This document shows, in pieces, positions 1 through 10,680 of a stretch of 64,000 bases of DNA. Position 1 is the stretch's first letter; each line of letters starts with the position of its first letter. The notes under the pieces were generated by a model, which saw only the letters and a program-made list of their open reading frames with translations, was not told the DNA's origin and did no database searches. Where the stretch lies: NCBI GenBank assembly GCA_947685225.1, contig CANTUV010000004.1, positions 16,089,001-16,153,000 on the forward strand, given 5' to 3'. A program made the position numbers and the translations under genes. Origin of the DNA: Garcia nutans (Eukaryota; Streptophyta; Magnoliopsida; Malpighiales; Euphorbiaceae).

Positions 1-39
1 CCATTCCACCGGGAGCGGGGGCAAAAATCCCCGCTGACA
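1..39 (+). mobile_element. Element A: last 39 bp of its 5' LTR
   Basis: Matches the last bases of the other Tat-like LTRs in this window (15787-15825 and 54128-54166). It contains the G-rich GGGGGCAAAAATCCCC terminus and ends CTGACA where the others end CTCACA. The rest of this LTR lies left of the window. Confidence 0.85.
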
Positions 40-346
40 CTTCCATGTTTGAAAATATAACTATTGGTTAAAATCGTCCGAAGGAATTTCTCAAAAATAG
101 AATATCCAATGTTGATATTTTGTTAACCATGTACTTGGAAAAAGAGACTCGACATTCGTGTTTGTTTTCCTGTTGTTTGTGCATACAAGCAGACATGCAT
201 ACATGTATACACACATTGCATAACATGTCATTGATCCTCTCTAGCTCACAAACCTGGAGTACAGCAGTGCAACAGCATACGCTAATCAAACTTATGCTAG
301 TGAAGTAGAATCCAATAGCAACTCAGTTAGCTTCTCACCAAAAGCA
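40..346 (+). other. Element A: truncated leader without a primer site
   Basis: The LTR end is joined directly to sequence that lies about 815 bp downstream of the LTR in element G (near 54980). The primer-binding site and most of the leader are therefore deleted. The remaining leader includes the CATACATGTATACACACA-type microsatellite seen before gag in all Tat-like copies. No gene here. Confidence 0.75.
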
Positions 347-1690
347 ATGGAGCCCAAAAAGATTCAAAGGATGGTGGATGACACTCTAATTGCCAAGATG
401 GAAGAATTGAAGGAGGCCTGGCTGAGACTATAAAGAGCCAATTGGCTACACTTTTGGGGAACACTGCTGAGGCATTTGCTAGCACTAAGAAGCCGAAGGA
501 CAAGGGAAAGGCTAAGGTTGGCAAAGTAGCCTTCGATGATGACAAGGTAGTTATTGATGATGATGATGACTGGGCTCAATACTTCTAAGATTCTTAAGAT
601 AAGAAGAAAGAGCAAAAGGTTGTGGAATGATCAGCCCTGAAAAAATTGAAACTTTAGATATTGAGAAACTGATTGTTGATTTATAGAAGAAATTTGAAAA
701 AAAAAAATTAAAGAGATATAAGAGGTGGACAAGATGTTTGAGCAAGATGAAGAAGTTCCTTACAAGTTAAAGATGCCCTCTTTTACTAGGTACAATAGTA
801 CAGGGAATCCTCACTTGCATGTTAAGCAGTACATCATAAATATGTAGTCTGCTAAAGCTACTAAGGCTCAAACTCTAAGGTATTTCATGCTCTCATTGTA
901 TCTTGTTGTGCAAAAATTGTTCAACACCTTAGAAGAAAGTGCCCAAAAAGATTGGGATATGTTGTATAAGGCCATCGTCCAGTAGTATGGGTACAATGCT
1001 GAAATGGAAGTGACTTTGATAGAGGTGGAGACTATGAAGCAAAAACAAAATGAAAGTTTTGTCAATTATGTGAAGAGATGGAGAAATAAGGTTGCACTTC
1101 TCAAAAAGAGGCCAGATGAGTCTGACCAGATTAGGATGATTGTGAGATGGGTGCTACCTAATCTCTATGAAAGGATATCTCAAACTCTTATAAGCAATTT
1201 CAAAGATCTTTTTCAAGCTGGCTTGCAAATAGAAGAGTGGTAAAAAGAGAAGAATCATTTTTCTACAAAACAAAATTATTAGTCTGGCAATCAAAGTACA
1301 CATAAGAAAGTCGGTGTTAATGCAACTGGTCAAGGAAATAGAAGAAGTTTTTAGAATTGGGAAAACCTCTGTCTTGAGTTTTAACAAGCTACAAAAGAAA
1401 GGATTGTTGAAATTGTTGGTTGCTTGACCACCCTTGTTGAATCCTTTACCACGAAACATTGATACTAAGGCTTTTTGTTAATTTCATCAAACTCAAGGAC
1501 ATGTGACAGATAAATGCACTCGATTGAAGCATGAGATCAAATATCTGATCGATAGTGATAAGCTATCTAAACTTAATAAGCCCAGTACAAAGGATAATTC
1601 TTTGCCTAGGTTTAACAGAATGCCACCACCAGCAACCTTCATGGAAGGAGGAGGATTGGAGGAAAGTTTTGTCTTATTCTCCTTTTAAGA
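347..1690 (+). pseudogene. Long-form gag relic of element A (Tat/Ogre-like)
   Basis: Gag is the structural polyprotein that packages retroelement RNA. The start ATG at 347 aligns with the gag starts of B, D, E and G. The first part encodes MEPKKIQRM and is then interrupted by frameshifts and stops. The best open block, 1004-1243, holds the capsid-type region (YVKRWRNK, followed by LISNFKDLFQAG). Near 1473-1516 is a CX2HX4HX4C knuckle-like motif typical of Tat/Ogre gag, broken by a TAA just after its first Cys (about 1479). The final block, 1503-1688, ends with a PPPATFM motif shared with E. If intact it would be about 445 residues. Not functional. The Tat/Ogre assignment is by gag motif and primer-site style, from memory of the family. 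Confidence 0.75.
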
Positions 1691-2303
1691 TGGGAATATT
1701 AAAGATGTGAAATTTCATTCAACACACCTCCCTTAGCTTGAAAGTATTTCTCATTTTATTTTGCTTTCTTTAGTACTTATTTGGAACAATTATGTCTTTC
1801 AAATTAAGATTGTTTGAAAAAATTACTTTCATCAAAATTTTTATTTATGTTGGTATTTGTTCATTTTGGTGTTCAAACGATGATAAGTTTAGCTTGATAA
1901 TCATAAATTAATATATCTATGCATCATGATTTGAATGACTTTACTAGGTGAGGGAATTGTTCTATAGTATTAAGTTGTGTATGCTTACTCAGAGAGGGCT
2001 CCTGCATACTTATGAGTGTCTAAGTCCTAGTCAGTCTTGGAACATACTTTGACAAACTTTCGAGGAAAGATTGAACTCTGCTTATTTAAGTGAGAGATGA
2101 TCTAGGCATTGATTGGTAAGCCAAGAACTAGTATCTGCCCTGTTAAAATCTATCCCTAGTTGTCCCTTTGAACCTTTATGAGATTATAGCTTGCTCTTTA
2201 TTGGATTGTAAGCCCGATAATCTGCCCAGAGCTGTTGTGATACTTATGACAAATCTGATGATCACTAAGAGGAAGAGGAAAGAAGATTAAAGAAAGGAAT
2301 GTA

Positions 2304-2356
2304 TAGTCAAGACTATAAGGATAGTTAATGTTCTTAAGACCATAAGGGTAGTTGAA
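2304..2356 (+). repeat. 27-bp minisatellite, 2 copies (element A)
   Basis: Two adjacent units of the form AAGACCATAAGGGTAGTTGA followed by a variable ending. The same unit occurs 6 times in G, 4 in D and once in B and E. Confidence 0.75.
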
Positions 2357-2508
2357 GTTCACCTGATACTAGATCTAATATCACCAATTTATTAAGATAA
2401 CATCAAGGCAATAAATGATTTATCCTTATTGAAGCAAACTCGCTCTACTCCACTCATCCATAGTTAGAAGCACAAAATGGTATAGACAAAACAACTTTCT
2501 TAGAGTTA

Positions 2509-2592
2509 GAATAAAAAAAAGAAAAAAAGAAAAAAGAAAAAAAGAAAAGAAGAAAAAAAGAAAAAAGAAGAAAAAAAAGAGAAAAGAAAACC
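2509..2592 (+). repeat. Homopurine (GA-rich) tract, element A
   Basis: An almost uninterrupted A/G run on the sense strand. Equivalent tracts occur in B (12834-12918, as pyrimidines), D (about 26608-26698), E (about 49560-49660) and G (about 56980-57100), so the tract is a family feature. Confidence 0.7.
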
Positions 2593-4179
2593 CCAAAAAG
2601 GGGCAATTAACCCAAAAGGCCTGTTTAGAAAGTTAATAGAGTTCTTCTTACCTGAAGCATCAGAAGACTTACACCTAGTCTAGTCTAGTTAAAGATTCAA
2701 ATAAAATAAGAGAATAGGGAAAATACCATCTTTCATTTTATTTAATGTAACTCCAAGTTAGCAATATTAAAAGTCTTAGACATGATATTCCAAAAGGGAA
2801 AAGGATAAAAAGAAAGACAAAGAAAAAGAAAAAGGGTACTGATTGGATTCAAATTTCTTCCAAGAAGATGGAAGGACATTCAAGCTTTGTATTTTCATTA
2901 AGTCAGAAGAAAATGATGCCCAGAAGGTGAAAATGGAACCTCTAACAGTATACAATTTCAACAAGAAGTTTGTAGTGTAAAGGTTTGTCCATAATGTTAC
3001 ATCAGCTCCAATCTTAAAATGGCCTTCGCTTAAACCATGTCCCTTATGGACCTCATTTCAAGCCTATTAAAGGCCTGTTGATCTCTCTTAGTAGATAGAG
3101 TCTATTAGTGGAGAAAGTTCGTATAAGCATGCATATGAGATAGATAATTTTTAAACTCATTGTGACCTTTGGTTAAGTAATATGTATGTGTCTATCTGAA
3201 GTGCAATAGTTCTTGCTTTAATGGAAATGATTCCCGAGTTTAGTATGGTAACTAGGATTGTTATGTTATAAATATGTTAATTTGGAAAATCTATTCCTGA
3301 GGTACAATGACACTGATTTGACAAAGCAAAGATATGATTTTAAGATTTTAAAAAAATGTGTTTTTGCCATACAAAGCCTTCAAGTTAAGGAAAGTATGCT
3401 GCATTATCAAACCTCGAAGGAAATAATTGGCAAAAGAGGGCTAATGAAAGAATTGCTTGCAAGGTCATCCACCAAACAAATATCTCCCATGTCTTTGGAT
3501 ACCATGCTTGGAGGCTCCACTACTCATGTTTTCAACATCTTGAAGATAAAAGCCATAAATGCGAAGCCTTCTGTCATTCCAATGCAAGACTTGAATGAGC
3601 ATCTAGAATGAATCAATGGGAGCACGTCAGCTGATCGCCTCAATCTATGAGTCAATGGAACAACTATAAGTATAATCCATGCATATCATGCATACATGAG
3701 CATATCACATTGCATTTTGTTATCTTGTGTTACCTATCATTTGTCAAAGTGAACTGCAAATACCTTGTGAAGTAAAGAATCAAAAGAAGATATTGAATCA
3801 GGGGGCATGGAAGGCCATTGATTGAGGAAGATCTAATCATTTTACAAAATGGGGATGCATGCTTATGCAAGGAACCAGACATTACACAAACATCAATCAG
3901 AGCCTGTATGGGAAAAAAATCATTGGTTTGAGCCTACAAAGGGTGCAAAACTTCCTCTTTTCAATTTTTGAGCTTATGCATATACAAAATATTTTCAGGC
4001 TCACTTTCAATATTTTCACACGCAAGGGGCAAAGAGAGGATATAAGGACTAGCTAAAAAATTACTAATTTTTTTACAAACAGAAGAAAAAAAGAATAGAA
4101 CAAGAAAAAAATTAGAACTCTCAAAAGAATGAAGATGCAAAAGCAAAAGATCAGTCCAGCTAGAAGAGTTGAAGCCAAT

Positions 4180-4375
4180 ATAGGACAATCCCCAAAGAAT
4201 GAAAATCCATTTTGAAGGGTGAAGACCCAATCTCCAAAGGATGAAGATCCATTTTGAAGGGTGAAGACCCAATCTCCAAAGGATGAAGATCTATTTTGAA
4301 GGGTGATGACCTAATTTCCAAGGATGAAGATCCGAGGTTGAAGGATGGAGATCCATTTTAAGGGTGAAGACCCAC
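4180..4375 (+). repeat. About 42-bp tandem repeat of element A
   Basis: Four to five imperfect units containing GATGAAGATCCATTTTGAAG and GGGTGAAGACCCA. The same unit in reverse forms a longer array in B (10870-11425). Confidence 0.75.
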
Positions 4376-4629
4376 TATCTGTTGAAGAATGGAACAACCG
4401 GCTAGAAGAAATACAAAATTCTCAAATGATAAAAGTCAACAAAAGTCATTGAAGAATGGAATAACCGGCTAGAAGAAAGCCAAAATTTCCAAATGACAGA
4501 AGGTCAGTCCAGCTAGAAGAGCTAGAGTTGATCCATTGAAGAATGGAGCGAGTGTCTAGAAGAAAGCCATGATAGAAGGTCAATCAGCTAGAAGAGCTGA
4601 AGTTTATGGCTAGAAGAAAGCTGAAACTA

Positions 4630-5130
4630 TAAACTGATAAAAGTTCAGTTGAATCCATTTTAGGGTCGAGAACCCAAAATCCAATCTCGAGTCAAGAATC
4701 CAAATCAAGTTTAGGGTCGAGAATCAAAAATCTAGTCCTAGGTCGAGAACCCAAATCTAGTTTAGGGTAGAGAACCCAAAATCAAGTCTTAGGTTGAGAA
4801 CCCAAATCCAGTTTAGGATTGAGAATCCAAAATCTAGTCCCGGGTCGAGAACCTAAATCTAGTTTAGGGTTGAGAACCCAAAATTCAATCAAGGGACAAG
4901 GTACTCAAATTAAATTAATTTTGAGTCCAGAACTCATTCCAGCTCCAAAACTTATCCGAGTCCAGAACCCAAATCTTTTTTAGTCCAAAACTCATTCCGG
5001 ATCTGGAACCCAAACCTATCCGGATTAAGAACCCAAATCAATTTTGAGTCCAGAACTCATTTTGGTTCCAGAACCAAAACCAATCCAGGTCCAGAACCCA
5101 AATCCACCTCGGGTCGAGAATCCATCCTCA
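4630..5130 (+). repeat. About 30-bp tandem repeat array of element A
   Basis: Degenerate direct repeats around GGTCGAGAACCCAAATC and TCCAGAACCCAAATC, placed just upstream of the polypurine tract. Related arrays occupy the same position in B, D and E. Confidence 0.75.
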
Positions 5131-5196
5131 TCCAAAATTAGCTTAAAGTCAAGTTTCTTTTCACTCTCTTCTACTGATGTCTTAGATCATTCAAGC

Positions 5197-5207
5197 AGGG
5201 GGCAAAC
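5197..5207 (+). promoter_or_regulatory. Polypurine tract of element A
   Basis: AGGGGGCAAAC immediately before the LTR start TGTACACC. This is the plus-strand primer for reverse transcription. The equivalent G-rich run precedes the LTRs of B and E. Confidence 0.75.
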
Positions 5208-5449
5208 TGTACACCTTTGATTTTGGCCCTAAGCTAATCTTATCCTAGTTAAGGAAGGCCTGGTCAAGTTCAGTCCATTCTTAATGGCTTAATCTTGTTT
5301 TAAAGTCTTTAATTATATTGGTCCAATTTTATTAGACCTTAAATAGTCCGGTTCAATTTTTAAAGCCCTGAAATGGTGTGATTCAGAATTTGATTGGGTT
5401 TATTTGGGTTTGGGCCAAACAAGGTAGCTTCCATATCAATTTGGAGCAC

Positions 5450-5483
5450 CCAATTCGATATGGATGGCTCCATATCGAATTGG
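5450..5483 (+). repeat. Perfect 15-bp inverted repeat in U3 of element A
   Basis: CCAATTCGATATGGA, spacer TGGC, then its exact reverse complement. Degenerate copies of the same unit surround it at 5410-5660. Analogous inverted repeats with a different core lie in U3 of B (46156-46235) and E (46848-46945). Confidence 0.85.
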
Positions 5484-5782
5484 AGGCCATCCAATTCATT
5501 ATGGAGGACTCCATAGCGGATTGGACACCTTCTAATTCATTATGGAGGCATCCGTATCAAATTTGACACCCTCTAATTTGATATGGAGGCTTTATATTGA
5601 ACTAGAATGGATACCATATCAAATTAAATTAATTTTAATTCAATATGGATTCAGTTTCATGTCAGACTTAAAATGTATCTTTAATCCAAAGCAATGCTTA
5701 ATCAGGAAAATTCAAATTATTAAAAAGTTATGCTTAATCAGGAAGTAAAGACGAGTTTATGAAGTGGACCTAATATGCTCCT

Positions 5783-5790
5783 TATAAATA
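5783..5790 (+). promoter_or_regulatory. TATA box of the element A LTR promoter
   Basis: TATAAATA in the U3 region. The same box occurs at the equivalent place in K (14087-14094) and G (52418-52425). Confidence 0.55.
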
Positions 5791-7117
5791 TAGAAAGATA
5801 CATAGAAAGGGGGATGGTATCAAACAACAAGAGATGGCCAAAAAGATTATCAAAGAGAGAGAATTATCAAATGGACTGACAGTAAATAAAAGAAATGAGG
5901 CAGCAACCTTGATGAATGAATAAGCAGGACTGGTATCAAATAGGAAGGAACTTTAGTAGATAAACTGGAAAAAGAAAGAAATAAGGAGACAGCAGCAAGC
6001 CAAAGCAAAATGTTAGACAGAAACACAAACAGAGATACACAGAGAGCTAACAAAGCAAGCAATAAATTGGAGTAGTTTAGCAAACAGGAAATATAGAATA
6101 TCAAAGCAATGAAATCGAAGGTAGTAACACATTTCCTTCATCCCATTCAATCGAGATTCAGTTGTGGTACAAGCATAAATATTATATCAACATAAAAACG
6201 TCAGTGTAACCAACAATGAAGGTTTGCAGTCCTTTATTTAACTCTTTTAAAAAATTTTAGGGCAATCCCTTTATTTTGTTTCTTTGTTTTCTTTTATTTT
6301 TGCACTTCTAAAAACATCATGCAATCTGGCTTCTCTTTCATATTGAATTTCGATGGCCATAGTCCTTTTAAATATTAAATATTGAATGTTGATTGATGTT
6401 AGGTTTGATGTCTTTTATATATGTTTTGATGTTTTTTAATTAATTCCTGAAAGTAATCTAAGAACCCAGTTAGTAAAATCAAAATCCTAACTTTATTTTG
6501 TAAACCCTAAAATCTTGATTGCTTCTTCAAAACCCTAGTTTGCATGTAAGAAACCCTAATTGCATGTTATAAACCCTAAAACCTAATTTGGCAATCTAAA
6601 CTTCAAGAAATCCTAATTCATATGTTAAAACCCTAGTTTGTAAATTCATTATTTGTCATGATATTTTAGTATATTTGTAATATCCCAAACTATACCCTAA
6701 AATTTTGGAGTGTTAATTGTTGTATTGGATTAAATAATTTAAAGTGTATATGTTATGTATATGGAGATAAAAACAATATATACAAGTCAATGGGTCTTAT
6801 AAGTCAAAAGAGATATTTTGATTAATTAAATGGATTTGTTTAATGTTAGTGGAAGGTGATGTAGTAGATTTAATATTATATTATTTTATTGCTTGGTTGA
6901 GAGTGTTTGGAGGAAAGAGTAGTTGTAGTGGTTGACTTTCTTTCTTTCTTTATTCCTTTCTTTCTTCTTCTTCGTTCATCTTCATCTTCTTCTTTTCTTC
7001 TCCTTGGCCGGCCACCCTTAGCAACCAAAGGAAAAGAGGTTTTGTTGCTTCCAAGCTCAAAAGATTGAAGGTTTTCAAGAGATCAAGTTGGAGTTTTAAG
7101 GATTTTCTTCACTTTTG

Positions 7118-7878
7118 GTAAGTTTCCAACTTGTTTCTTGGTTTTCTCTTGAGTTTGTGTTCTTGGGTTTGTTGGATGGTTGTTTTGGTATATTTGAAGG
7201 TTGTGTTGTTTTGTTAACTTTGATTTTGGGGTTGGAATGAAGAGAGAAAAGGGATGGTTTGGTGAAAGAGGCAAGTGTGTGGATTGTGTGATTTTTGAGT
7301 TGTGAATATGGTGGTGTTTGTGTTTGATGTTTGTAATTGAGTTGTTTTAAGGTGTAGTCAAGTAATTTTGAGTTGTTCATGGGTTTGGTTAAGTTATGTG
7401 TTGTTGATATGGCTATTGGAAGATGATTGTTGGTTGTGGCTTTGTTGGTGTCGATTTCAGGGTTTTTGGCCTGACACGGCCAGGAGCACGACCATGTCTT
7501 TGGGTGTGTCGTTGGTTCTATTTTCTGGGTTGGTGACACGAATAGTGACACGCCCATGTCACTGAGTGTGTCACAGCTTCTGTGTAGTAGTAGCATTGAC
7601 ACGGCCAGTGACACGCCCATGTCACTGAGCGTGTCAAAGCTTCTGTGTTGTGAGTTTAGGGCACGGTCAGGGACACGCCCGTGTTGTTGAGCGTGTCAAG
7701 TGTAGAGTTTGCCCTAGATAGTTCTCTTTCTTATTTTCTTCTTGTGTATCTCTAAGTGAGTGTGTATGATCACCTTTGGATTAGGTTTTGAAGAGAGTTG
7801 AGCTACCTTTATTCCACTATTGAGAGTTATCTTGGAAGACGAGTTGATAGAGTGGTGTTGTTACTCTTAGAGGTAAGT
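7118..7878 (+). other. Two conserved 5' splice-donor-like sites in LTR I
   Basis: GTAAGT at 7118-7123 (in CTTTTGGTAAGTTTCC) and at 7873-7878 (in AGAGGTAAGTACAAA). Both recur at the same places in C (20140-20145, 20976-20981) and, reversed, in F (59696-59701, 59047-59052). Whether they are used is inference. Confidence 0.4.
7471..7705 (+). repeat. GACACGCCC/GAGCGTGTCA repeat array in LTR I
   Basis: Repeats of about 55-60 bp containing GTGACACGCCCATGTCACTG and GAGCGTGTCA. Shared with both LTRs of C and, in altered form, with H2, F and LTR K. Confidence 0.8.
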
Positions 7879-8732
7879 ACAAACTTTGAATGGTTGCATA
7901 CATTTATATGACATTGGGACTTAACACATTTAGTTAAAAATGTGTTAAGTTACTTGATACATTGTTGATGAATGAGTTATATGTTGTGATATGCATAATG
8001 TGAATTTTATTGATGTATCAATGCAATTGAGTAAAGTATTGTATATGAAAAGAAATGTGGAAATAGGTGAGATGAGATGTGAAAACATAATGTAACCAAT
8101 CGATATTGAGATGAAATAGAAGAATGAGAAAAATTGAGTAAAGATGATATACTAGGGCAATGAGCCTAGTTTGATTATGAGAAATGAAATGAGAAATAAA
8201 TTGTGAAAGAGATTAATAATGAGATAAATGAATTAATTGTGTGCCTAGTATGTTATTCAATTTTTAGAGTTCTGGGTTTGGCGGCATGCCTATGAATCAC
8301 TGGGCAGGTGAAAAGACCGGGTCGTAAGCCGAGCCCAGTTGAAAAATGTGAAATATGATGTTTTTGAGGTGAAAAGACCGGGCCGTAAGCCTAAAAAACA
8401 GTAACAGTCTAGCCGGCTTGAGGACCAAGATACTGGGGCCCTAGGGTCTAGCCGGGTTGAGGTCCAAGAGACTGGGTCTATTAAATTATCCATGGATATA
8501 TATATATCGCCTACGGGCTTGATAAATGTGATTATAGACTAAAGCAGTAACTCTAAACTTTGAATAGCATATTAGATCCTTTTTGGGCCCATGTTTGTCT
8601 TTGCTTTAATGTGAATTATGAAATGTGATGCAAATGATTAATATGTTGAGATATAATGCAATGAGTTGATATATTCATATATATTGTGCATGAGCCTCGC
8701 ATTGATCTATATTGAATCAAAGTTTGTACCAA

Positions 8733-8769
8733 TAAGCTTTCTGCTTAGCGCGATTGTGGTTCATCGCGC
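8733..8769 (+). repeat. Twin hairpin in Tekay-like LTR I
   Basis: Hairpin 1: TAAGC, loop TTTCT, GCTTA. Hairpin 2 follows directly: GCGCGAT, loop TGTGGTTC, ATCGCGC (perfect 7-bp stem). The same pair is present in H1, H2, both LTRs of C and F. Confidence 0.85.
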
Positions 8770-9234
8770 AGGTGACAGGGTAGATCCGGTTGTGCAGGAG
8801 AGCTCATCTAGACCAAGTTGAGTCTAGGCTTGAGTTTGTGAGAGCAGTGTTGAGTTGTGGACATCAAGATCAGAGACGAACTGCCAGCATGTATAAACTT
8901 CATATTTTTGTACTTATTGATTTTGATGTAAACATACGTATTTTTCGCTGCTTAATTAACAAATATTTTGAACAGACTGTTTTAGATAAGCTTTTGGGTA
9001 CTAAGGTTATATATATATGTATTTTAACGAAGAAATATTTTCTCTATTACTATTTATAAAATAGGTTAAATGTTTTAAGTTTATTCGGACTGACTTATGA
9101 TGCTTATATGTTAAAGATTAAAGTTTGGTTTGTTTAAAATGAACCGTGGCACCCCTTTATCCAGTATACATATATTGCGTGTTGTGTGGGTGTATGCGGT
9201 GTGCGTATATGGGGTACGGGGGTGTTACAATATT

Positions 9235-9862
9235 CTCGATTATTAATATATGTTCACTTATTGCATGTTTTGATATATGACTTATTTTATTTTATTTTAT
9301 AATGAATGATTTGCTTTTATCTTATTTATAATGAATGGTTGAATATTTTTATTCTTTAATATTCAAGAATGTAAGAGGTATGTTTTCACCTTGTGGGTAC
9401 CTCATTAGTTAGGTTCAATGTAATTTAATTTATTTTGGACATTGGACATTTTAAGGGCATGTTTCCATCCAGTATGGGTGCCCATTTATTTTGTTTGAAC
9501 TTGTTATGATTTTAATAAAGTGATTACTTATTTTTATTGCATGTAGTGTGGATGATACTTTCATATGTTAAGAATTTAATAATATTTAGACCTGAAAAGG
9601 AGGCCGGTTTCAATGAACTAGGTGTTGTGGGGATACTGGGTCATTCTCACGTTCCCCATGCGTACCCAACTTTTCAAACCCAATAGGGGGTTGGGATTCC
9701 TTAAGAATAGAGTCATTCACCCTTTTCTTTTTCTTGGCCAAGCTGGGTGGTGACTCCAGTTTCTCTAGGTTCAGGCCTGTATTCTCTAAGGCCCTGAGCC
9801 TAATAGTGCCAAAGTCACAAGAACAATTCCACATGGGAGTGGGGGCAAAAATCCCTGCTCAA
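9235..9862 (+). mobile_element. Element A: 3' LTR, right part
   Basis: Resumes A's 3' LTR after the TSD of solo LTR I and ends near GCTCAA, where other copies end GCTCACA. Contains hairpin a at 9375-9403 (GAGGTA/TACCTC outer stem) and hairpin c at 9455-9483 (GGGCA/TGCCC outer stem, CCAT/ATGG inner stem). The following bases, CGGAC, belong to B's LTR and should be A's TSD; its partner lies outside the window. Confidence 0.85.
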
Positions 9863-10128
9863 CGGACCTATTCTGGCTTTTAAAACTAGACCAAAATTAA
9901 TTCAAGCTTTTAAAATTGAGTTGAAGTTTATTTGATCCTTTAAAAATTAAATTGGACTAGATTAGGGCTTTAAAAAAAATTAAACAAACTCATTTTAGGC
10001 TTTTTAAAATTGGATTGACCTATTTTAAAGCTATAAACTAGGTTTAAGCTTTCAAAATTGGACCAAATTCAGCTTGGCCTCTTTTAATTAAGATTAGAAT
10101 AACTCAGGACCAAAATTAAGGATCTACA
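9863..10128 (-). mobile_element. Element B: first 266 bp of its 3' LTR
   Basis: Read on the minus strand it begins TGTAGATCCTTAATTTTGG and matches B's 5' LTR end at 46260-46543. The rest of this LTR lies left of A, outside the window, so A is inserted inside it. Confidence 0.8.
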
Positions 10129-10140
10129 GTTTTCCCCTTG
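10129..10140 (-). promoter_or_regulatory. Polypurine tract of element B
   Basis: Minus strand CAAGGGGAAAAC directly before the LTR start TGTAGATCC. Confidence 0.65.
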
Positions 10141-10199
10141 TTTGAACGATCTGAGACTTCAATAGAAGAGAGTGAAAAGCAATATGACTTTTAGTTGAG

Positions 10200-10680
10200 T
10201 TTGGATGAAGATGGGTTCTCGACCTGAGGTTGATTGGATTCTGGACCCGAGATTGGATTAGTTGGGTTCTAAACTCGAGACTGGATTACTTAGGTTCTGG
10301 ACCTGAGTTGGTTTATGTTCAAGACCCGAGACTGAATTAGTTGGGTTATAGACCCGAGACTAGATTATCCGGGTTCTGTACCCTAGTTGGTTTGGGTTCT
10401 AGACCCGATACAGGATTTTGGGTTTTTGACCCAAGTCTAGATTGGGTTCTGGACTCGAGATGTAATTTGGGTTCTCGACCCAAGATGTGATTTTGATTTG
10501 GGTACTTAGACCTAAAACTAGGTACTTAGACCTGAGACTAGGTACTTAGGCTCGAGACTGAATTGGATTTGGGTAGTTGGACCCGAGACTATATTTGATT
10601 TGGGTACTTGGACCTAAGACTGAATTGGATTTGGGTACTTGGACCAGAGACTGAATTGGATTTGGGTGACATTCTGTCAT
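10200..10680 (-). repeat. About 30-bp repeat array of element B
   Basis: Degenerate repeats seen on + as GGGTTCTGGACCCGAGACTG, in the same position relative to the polypurine tract as the arrays in A, D and E. Confidence 0.75.

Larger units (their letters stand above)
1691..5196 (+). other. Element A: post-gag non-coding region, no pol
   Basis: About 3.5 kb where an autonomous element would carry protease, RT, RNase H and integrase. I find no such motifs in any frame. The sequence is collinear, in reverse, with B (10150-13662), E (47160-50420) and part of D, so it belongs to the family and is not an unrelated insertion. It contains two purine-rich tracts and several tandem repeats listed separately. 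The short open frames here are not conserved in frame between copies. Confidence 0.7.
5208..6675 (+). mobile_element. Element A: 3' LTR, left part
   Basis: Starts TGTACACC after the polypurine tract and continues at 9235 after solo LTR I. The full LTR is about 2.1 kb. U3 carries repeated inverted repeats (5410-5660), then a TATAAATA box, then stretches rich in AAACCCTAA (about 6480-6650). The last 5 bases (ATATT) are the left TSD of solo LTR I. Confidence 0.85.
6676..9229 (+). mobile_element. Solo LTR I (Tekay/Del-like) with perfect TSD
   Basis: A 2554-bp LTR beginning TGTAATATCCC and ending GGTGTTACA, flanked by ATATT at 6671-6675 and 9230-9234. It matches both LTRs of element C along its length. 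No internal region is present, so it is the product of LTR-LTR recombination of a full element that had inserted into A's 3' LTR. It holds a GGCCGGCC octamer near 7009, the GTGTCA-type repeats, two splice-donor-like sites and the twin hairpin. Confidence 0.92.

Noticed and set aside
3258..3611. 117-codon open frame in A and a 158-codon frame at the matching place in E (48171-48647)
   Set aside because: They share only a short MQDLN stretch; indels shift the frame elsewhere and B has a stop there. No family recognised.
7096..7620. 174-codon open frame on the minus strand of LTR I
   Set aside because: Runs over the GACACG repeats and is broken in C; no family similarity recognised.
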